From positions 2,046,001 to 2,110,000 of the forward strand of contig NC_064240.1 in the NCBI RefSeq assembly GCF_023101765.2: a stretch of 64,000 nucleotides of DNA. The letters are read 5' to 3'. The position numbers and the translations under genes are program-made. The notes below the pieces were generated by a model. It was given only the letters and a program-made list of their open reading frames with translations, was not told the DNA's origin and ran no database searches. This DNA is from Spodoptera frugiperda. Taxonomy: Eukaryota; Arthropoda; Insecta; Lepidoptera; Noctuidae. Below are positions 58,023 to 64,000 of this stretch, piece after piece. Within the stretch, counting starts at the first letter, position 1. Every line of letters begins with the position of its first letter.

Positions 58023-58814
58023 AAACGATTATAATCGATTATTATTTAATGAGAATTCATACCTATATGTGGACAATTAGGTATTACTTGCAGAAGTAAA
58101 TATACTTCACGTAGATATATATATATAATGTTTATTTTCTTACATTAATCTCATTGTTCTATTACAATTCGCAACACTATTTAATCGGCGAGCTGCATTG
58201 TATGTAATCTGCATACAATCGATTACTAAAGCTAGATTCTACTAAAGATGTTCTGATTATGGTATTTGTGGGGAAATTGAATACTAAATACTATCTTAGA
58301 ATTGAAGCAATTTTATCCTTACTTTTTAATTAAGTACTACTGTTGAATACGTGATCGCGGTATTGAGTTTTTTTATGGTTCTGAATTTAATTATAAATTG
58401 CGTTTTTTACAAAAGCCGTAAGACGTTTATCGGTAAAAAAAAAATTTCACAATAAAATCAAGGATTCCGATAGTTATACTCTTAAAGCCGAAAGCAAATA
58501 TGCTTTTCAGTCAGCTCAAAATATGCTCATAATATACTAAACAATCGTAAAATGGAACAAACAATAAAAAAAATGTCCCATAAAAATATGATTTTACTTC
58601 TCAATTCCTATCCTATCGTTTCCAAGTAAAATATACCTGGCCGCAATTCAAGCCACTATATTTTTCTTATTCCAATTTTAAAATATTTCAATATGACGGA
58701 TATTTATTTCGAATAGCCCCGGGATCGGTACACGATCCTTGACGGTTTCAGGGCTGCCACGAAACTAGAATATTTTTATTTATTTATTTTTTTAACTAAA
58801 ATACGAATGACGAA

Positions 58815-58935
58815 TTGGGTTTCTTGCTCATTCTTCTCCATTCGAAGCTACACTTTGGAACGAGCAACTAGCTTCACTGACGGACAGACTGACAGACTAT
58901 TATTGGAATAAATGATTTGACTTTGACTTTGAAAA
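58815..58935 (+). repeat. Dispersed tail, family L
   Basis: ttcttctccattcgaagcta, cttcactgacggacagactg, ending tgatttgactttgactttga. Same orientation at 63525-63640. Confidence 0.6.
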
Positions 58936-59727
58936 GTAAAGGTTTAATAAGCATCAAGTTGGTTCGTTCAATATACTTGTAATTCATTCACATTTCGTTT
59001 AATAATATCTAAAAAGCAATATTGATAGTTTAAAAAGATTTTCCATGATTATAATATAACCTGAACAATTTTATATATCTTTTTATAAGAAAAAGTATAG
59101 ATAAAATACTTACACTTAATGGAAAATGGAATAAAGAGTAGTTCAAATAAAACTAAAGAAAAGGGTTAAAAGTTTTTTTTCTAAACTGTTGAGCTAAGAC
59201 TAAAATGGATTTTGATTGAATAGAACATTTTAGAATTGTTAGACCTTTTAAGAATCAAAGACTTTTAATTTTTTTTTAAACTTTTTCAAAATTTCAACAA
59301 TAGATTCCACCACGCAATTAGTGATTTATTTGAATTAGTAATTTTGAAATAAATGGTTTTCAAGAAAATCCATTTGTGATTTTTTTGATAATTCGTCTTT
59401 GAATAAGTTTTAAAAGTTATTTGAATGCTTAGTCAAATATTCAAACCCCCACTTACCACTTTGAAACATTTCTTTTTATTGAACGACGATGACGAGGTAA
59501 AGTTATATTTAATTGAACTAAGTACTAATGTCTTAAATTCTTATAAACAAAGAGATTAGAAACCATTATTTCTTTAAAAACATAATAAATAAAAGACAAT
59601 TTGTATTCACGTTCTTATATACATTTAACAACTTACTCAATATTAAACAAGTTGAATAAGACAATATTAAACAACTGGGAATCGAAACCTACTAATTGAC
59701 CGATCAAATTAATGTAATTTTATTATA

Positions 59728-59866
59728 ACATTTGAGAGACGTACTAAATTACTAGCGCGACAACTGTCGCGTCGTGTGTCGCAGAGTGCTGCTCATGAAT
59801 ATGAGCTCCTAGCATGGCTTGAAACTAGTCGTTTCTCATCAAACAGTTACGTGAGTAAGCCGATAA
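59728..59866. mobile_element. Fold-back MITE, family F, right-weighted copy
   Basis: tcgcgtcgtgtgtcgcagag, atatgagctcctagcatggc, ttacgtgagtaagccgataa; the left arm is degraded. Confidence 0.65.
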
Positions 59867-60211
59867 CGTAATAATCAAATTATTGAAACTGAAATAAACT
59901 ACATTATTTGACTTTTACTATATTTCAACAACGAAAGATATTATACATGCGTTAGCATTCCACACATAAAATATGATGTAAGCCGCCAACCCTAGCCACA
60001 TTTCACCATTCACATAGGTGGCAAGGCAGCCAATCCCCGTTCAGAGCGCGCAGACGGGTCGTAGGTGATACACTATCATATACTAACATCAAAGAATGAT
60101 CGCAATTTTCAAACGGTAACATTGCACACCTTATGGAGATTTTGATACATACCATAAGAATGTTGTTTTAGGTTACAAGATTAGCTTAATGCCCAAATAC
60201 TATAAGAGTGG

Positions 60212-60468
60212 GAGAACCATGCTTCGGCACGAATGGGCTGGTTCGACCGGAGTGAAACGACTTTACAGAAAACCGACGTGAAACAACGCTTGTGTTGTGT
60301 TTAGTTGTGTGAGTGATGTTACCGGAGGCCCAATTACCCTTCCCAATCTTCCTAATCCCCGATTCCCAACAACCTTTAAATTTCTAACCCCCAAAAGACT
60401 GGCAACGCACTTGTAACGCCTTTGGTGTTTCGGGTGTCCATGAACGACGCTTGCTTAAGCGAATGATT
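60212..60468 (+). repeat. Dispersed repeat, family D, near full length
   Basis: gaaccatgcttcggcacgaa, gtgaaacaacgcttgtgttg, gaggcccaattacccttccc, cgcctttggtgtttcgggtg. It lacks only the last ~40 bases. Confidence 0.8.
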
Positions 60469-60837
60469 ACGTAAGTATTTTGAGATTATCTCAGAGATAT
60501 TTATGAACAAATAAACACTACATTCCACACCAAGTAGTAATTAAATAAGTTGTACAGTGTAAAAGCTTAACAAGGCACAATGAATTCCACAACTGTGTAA
60601 ATAAAGTCTAAATTTCAACTAACTTAGATAAAGTACAAACAAAACTTAGATTAAGTAGACTAAAACCTAAATAGAAAAGGGAGATTGGGACACGAGACGC
60701 TACAAAAGTTACTAGAATCTTCCAGTCCAAAGGTTTATAAAACCGGAATTACTAACAAAAGTTGTAAAAAGAAAAAGTGAGTATTTGTCCTAGAAAGTTA
60801 CACATATTAATAAAAAAAAAATACGTTACTCCACAAT

Positions 60838-61016
60838 AGGGTGTCTCCTGTGTCGTGGTTGTGTTTACAAATATATAATTTCACATACATATTACACCCA
60901 AACCAAGTCAGACAATTTGTGGATCACACAAAGTGTTGTTCCGTATGGGTATCGAACCCGCGACACGTTACACTGCAGCCGGTTGCCTGGCCACCGCACC
61001 AACCGTGCAGTCAAGT
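60838..61016 (-). mobile_element. tRNA-headed SINE, family C, full length
   Basis: On minus: gactgcacggttggtgcggt (A box), gcgggttcgatacccat (B box), body aattgtctgacttggtttgg, gtttgtaaacacaaccacga. Best reference copy for the family here. Confidence 0.82.
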
Positions 61017-62393
61017 CAGAATTGCCTTGTAAGATTGAAAGATATGTATTTTACGAGAGAACGGAATTCACAAGTAACTATTTTGACTCATTCAATTAAT
61101 AACACACTACATGATCATTACTTCGGTACTGCCTGTAAAAAAAAACTTATTTTCACATTTCTTAAATATGGTCATTTTTTCTATCTCATCTACAGGTTAG
61201 GTATACGTTGCTTAACTAACTTAATTAAAGTTGCTTCAAACCAACCACTATAATTAGTCTTTACTTAATATATAAAATACATAATCTCATTATGAATAGT
61301 TCAAGTCTAAATCAAACTCTTTCATAACTGGAGCACATTATACAAATCTCGTTAACAACGAACTGCCTGCACCAGTTTAAGCTAGTTAAATCCAGTATTA
61401 TCCGCTTATAACCGGTAATGTGCATCTAAGTGACGGCCCCGTTTTGTTTAAGGTTTCTTTGGCACTGTATTTTAACGATGAAAGCTTTTAGAATTTCAAA
61501 TTATGAATTTAGCTGATAATATAATTAATCCTATTGTATTCGCTGTTACTGAGTAAAAAATACTGTTTTTTAACCGATTTCAAAAAACAGAGGTTCTCAG
61601 TTTGACTTGTATGTTTCTTCGTATGTATGTTTGTTCGCGATTATATCGCGTTTAGCAACAGATTTTAATGAGGTTTTCAGCATACTATTTTTCAAAATTA
61701 CGAGAAGGCTTTTCGTATATTACCCGACTTAAAAAAATAGCGGTTCGCACTTTATCTTTTGAAAACGTTTCTCTTTCTATAAAGTTTTATTATACCCTCT
61801 ACTATTTGATGAATAGCCACATTACTTACATTACAGATAGCTTAGATAATTAATCAAATCATAACTTAAATACCAAATATATAACCTACATATTCTCAAA
61901 ACACAACACAGCCATAACCACACACAAAACATTAAACTACATAAAGCTACTGAACCAGCTCTTTAACTTAAACACTCGTAACTAAACCACACATACACAG
62001 ACGAAACTAACTTTACAGCTAGATAAAATGGCCTTAGAAACTGCGAGGCTAACTGCGAGGTATCCCTGTATTCATCAGCCAGGCAGTATGTAATAGCTTT
62101 GTTGCAACGGAACTCAGAACTCAAAGGCACGCGTCTTTTCAAGCAAAGATGGGGAGATGTGTGGTGCAGTACAAGATGAGGACCATTGCCTGAATGAGCA
62201 TTGAGGTTGTACGCTTTTTATTTTTCGAGTCGGAAAATTGTTTAGTTTTGTGTTTTAGGTTTTTTATAGAGTTGTTGTTAGATGTAGTTTGTAGTATTGG
62301 AGGTTTGTGTTTTAATGCTTATTAAAAAAGTAAATGATTTTGTTCGAGTAATTTTTGTTATCCAAAAATCGGTGACTCCATGTCAGGATTGGC

Positions 62394-62916
62394 GACTGAA
62401 CGGTTGGCGCGGTAACTGAGCAACTAGCTGCCATGCAATGTGGAGCGGGTTCAATTCCCGCATGGAACACAACTCTTTGTGTGATGTGCAAATAGGGATG
62501 ATGACGGGGTATGAAAATTAAAAATCTAATTAGTCCGTCAGTTAGGTAATGAAAAAATATACCAAATTAATGATCATGTAGACACGTATTTTTTTATTTT
62601 GTCATATAAGATAACAATACTTAGATAACACGAATCAAAGTATAGGAGTGGGAGCTAACTACGTCACTATAGAGTATAAAACGTGCTCTAAAGTGACGTC
62701 ACGCGATATTTCAAATCGATATATCTTTGAAAGTATTTGTTTCCGTAAGAAAATAAAAAATACGTGTCTAATATTTTAAAATAATCTACAAGACGGACAT
62801 TAAAATAAAAATTAGTCATCTACCCTATTGTTGTTTCGGGTCTGGGTGTCATGTGTATGTTTGCAAACGCACCTATGATACCGGAGAAAATCCCAGTGAG
62901 GGGCAGCGTTTTTTTT
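62394..62916 (+). mobile_element. Family C SINE split by an inserted MITE
   Basis: Head 62394-62493: gactgaacggttggcgcggt, B box cgggttcaattcccg, ctctttgtgtgat. Body 62827-62916: attgttgtttcgggtctggg to aatcccagtgaggggcagcg. Removing 62494-62826 plus one AT restores the unbroken family order. Confidence 0.8.
62494..62826. mobile_element. MITE (333 bases) inside a SINE
   Basis: Ends agggatgatgac and, reverse-complemented from the right, agggtagatgac (10 of 12 identical); AT duplicated at 62492-62493 and 62827-62828. Longer subterminal inverted pieces include agacacgtattttttattt on both sides. No ORF. Confidence 0.72.
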
Positions 62917-63524
62917 AACTATGGAATATGTTACTATCGAATTTCTGAGTAATTAAACATGGTGAAGTCTCATATCAAAGACCAAGATTCACTTTAGGAG
63001 CTACCTGAGCCAACGGAGTAAGTAATATAATTACCAAAAATGATATTATAACTTGACCTGCAACAGAAAAGGACAAAACATAACTCTTTGAAAATTTTGC
63101 CCCCCCTTAAGCAAGACTAGAGAAACACTTTACACAATTTTACACTGAATCAAGTGGAAGAAAAGAAACAAATTGTCGAAGAAAAGTTCGCAACATGTTC
63201 TCGTATGTAAAACTTGAGCTATAACAAGTTATGGAGTGCATTACTCACCGGCTATGGGAGGTGGCAGCTCAATGAATTCTTACAAAGTTGCCGACTAGTT
63301 TAAACGGTTTTGTTGAGCTAGATAATGCGACTTTATAATGCATTTTTCATCAATTTTATATACTTAGGTATTATGTAATGTTTTATGATCGATGTCTGAT
63401 CGATATAGGCATTATCATAATTGATCATGTAGTATCCAAACATATTTGTCCTCCTTCTCTCGCAAAGTATCTTTCAATCTTCAAGACAATAATTATAATA
63501 TTAGTAGTGTTCGCTCTGGGTATA

Positions 63525-63640
63525 CATTTTTAACTAGACTTTGGAACGAACCTAGCTTCACTGATAGACAGAATAACAGACAGAATTTGACATTTCAAAA
63601 ATGCCTAATAAAGGGTTAATTGTAATAAATGCTTTGACTT
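63525..63640 (+). repeat. Dispersed tail, family L, and window end
   Basis: ctttggaacgaacctagctt, cactgatagacagaataaca, ending aaatgctttgactttgc. From 63641 to 64000 no further feature is recognised. Confidence 0.55.
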
Positions 63641-64000
63641 TGCACTGTCCACAGTCCTATGCATTATTATGACTGGAAGAATTGTACGATTTTCATTCTA
63701 CCTACCTACTCCTAGTCGCACACACTTAAAAAACAAAACAATCAAAACGAAACAATCCTTACGCATAGCATTTATTTACCTCCAATAAAAAGTCAGGTCA
63801 CTCGACAATTCGACACTCGAGATACAAACATTATGTATTGTTACTCAAAATACTACGCTACAAGCCCGGTTCACACGCGGATCTCACGTAAGCCCGCGCC
63901 AATTTTCAATAGACACGCGATCAGAAAGAAATTGCTCTCGTTTGTTTTCAGACTTAACACACCTAAACCTTTTTTGTGACATGTTTCGTACACCTCTTTC

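Larger units (their letters stand above)
54920..64000 (-). other. Upstream (probably first) tolkin intron or 5' region, ~9 kb
   Basis: No exon with a signal peptide could be identified, and no promoter. Repeats are listed separately. 56170-57650, 58140-58700 and 58940-59720 show only AT-rich DNA. Confidence 0.45.

Noticed and set aside
60917..61030. tRNA-like block with A and B boxes
   Set aside because: It is the head of a family C SINE with a shared body, recurs many times, and does not fold as a full tRNA with an anticodon I can assign.

Overview
This is animal nuclear DNA from an insect, almost certainly a moth or butterfly (Lepidoptera) and probably noctuid-like. Genes are split by AT-rich introns with GT..AG borders, and the spaces are packed with short dispersed elements: tRNA-headed SINEs, fold-back MITEs, Helitron-like ends and LINE tails of kinds I associate with moth genomes. 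No bacterial-style operon, CRISPR array or genuine tRNA/rRNA gene was seen. The family and organism calls come from recognising protein and repeat sequences, not from a database search.

Layout. (1) 1-8.5 kb, plus strand: the last six coding exons of an aralar/citrin-type mitochondrial aspartate/glutamate carrier. The EF-hand half lies left of the window. A broken, 5'-truncated RTE-type LINE lies in the intron at the left edge, in antisense, and a long AT-rich 3' UTR/flank with MITE and SINE pieces follows the stop. (2) 10.8-14.9 kb, minus strand: a complete four-exon YOD1/OTU1-type deubiquitinase (309 aa). It converges with aralar. (3) 16.8-54.9 kb and beyond, minus strand: 18 coding exons (1,292 codons plus stop) of a tolloid/tolkin BMP1-type secreted astacin metalloprotease. 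The order is prodomain, astacin, CUB1, CUB2, EGF1, CUB3, EGF2, CUB4, CUB5. The long prodomain (at least 370 residues over three exons) favours tolkin (tolloid-related) over tolloid. The first exon, with start codon and signal peptide, was not found; 55-64 kb looks like first-intron sequence full of repeats.

Functionally the three genes are unrelated neighbours: mitochondrial NADH shuttle/aspartate export, ubiquitin chain trimming in p97/VCP pathways, and extracellular processing of BMP antagonists and matrix precursors. I see no gene cluster acting together.

The most unusual material is in the tolkin introns. It includes a 1.87-kb element with matching terminal inverted repeats and unrecognised coding-like pieces (35.46-37.33 kb). 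A MITE sits inside a SINE and its insertion point can be read to the base (62.5-62.8 kb). A recent ~270-bp duplication abuts an unrecognised 85-102 aa lysine/arginine-rich ORF (30.4-31.45 kb). A MITE ends within about 17 bases of a tolkin splice donor, and two same-phase donors would include or skip a polybasic prodomain segment.
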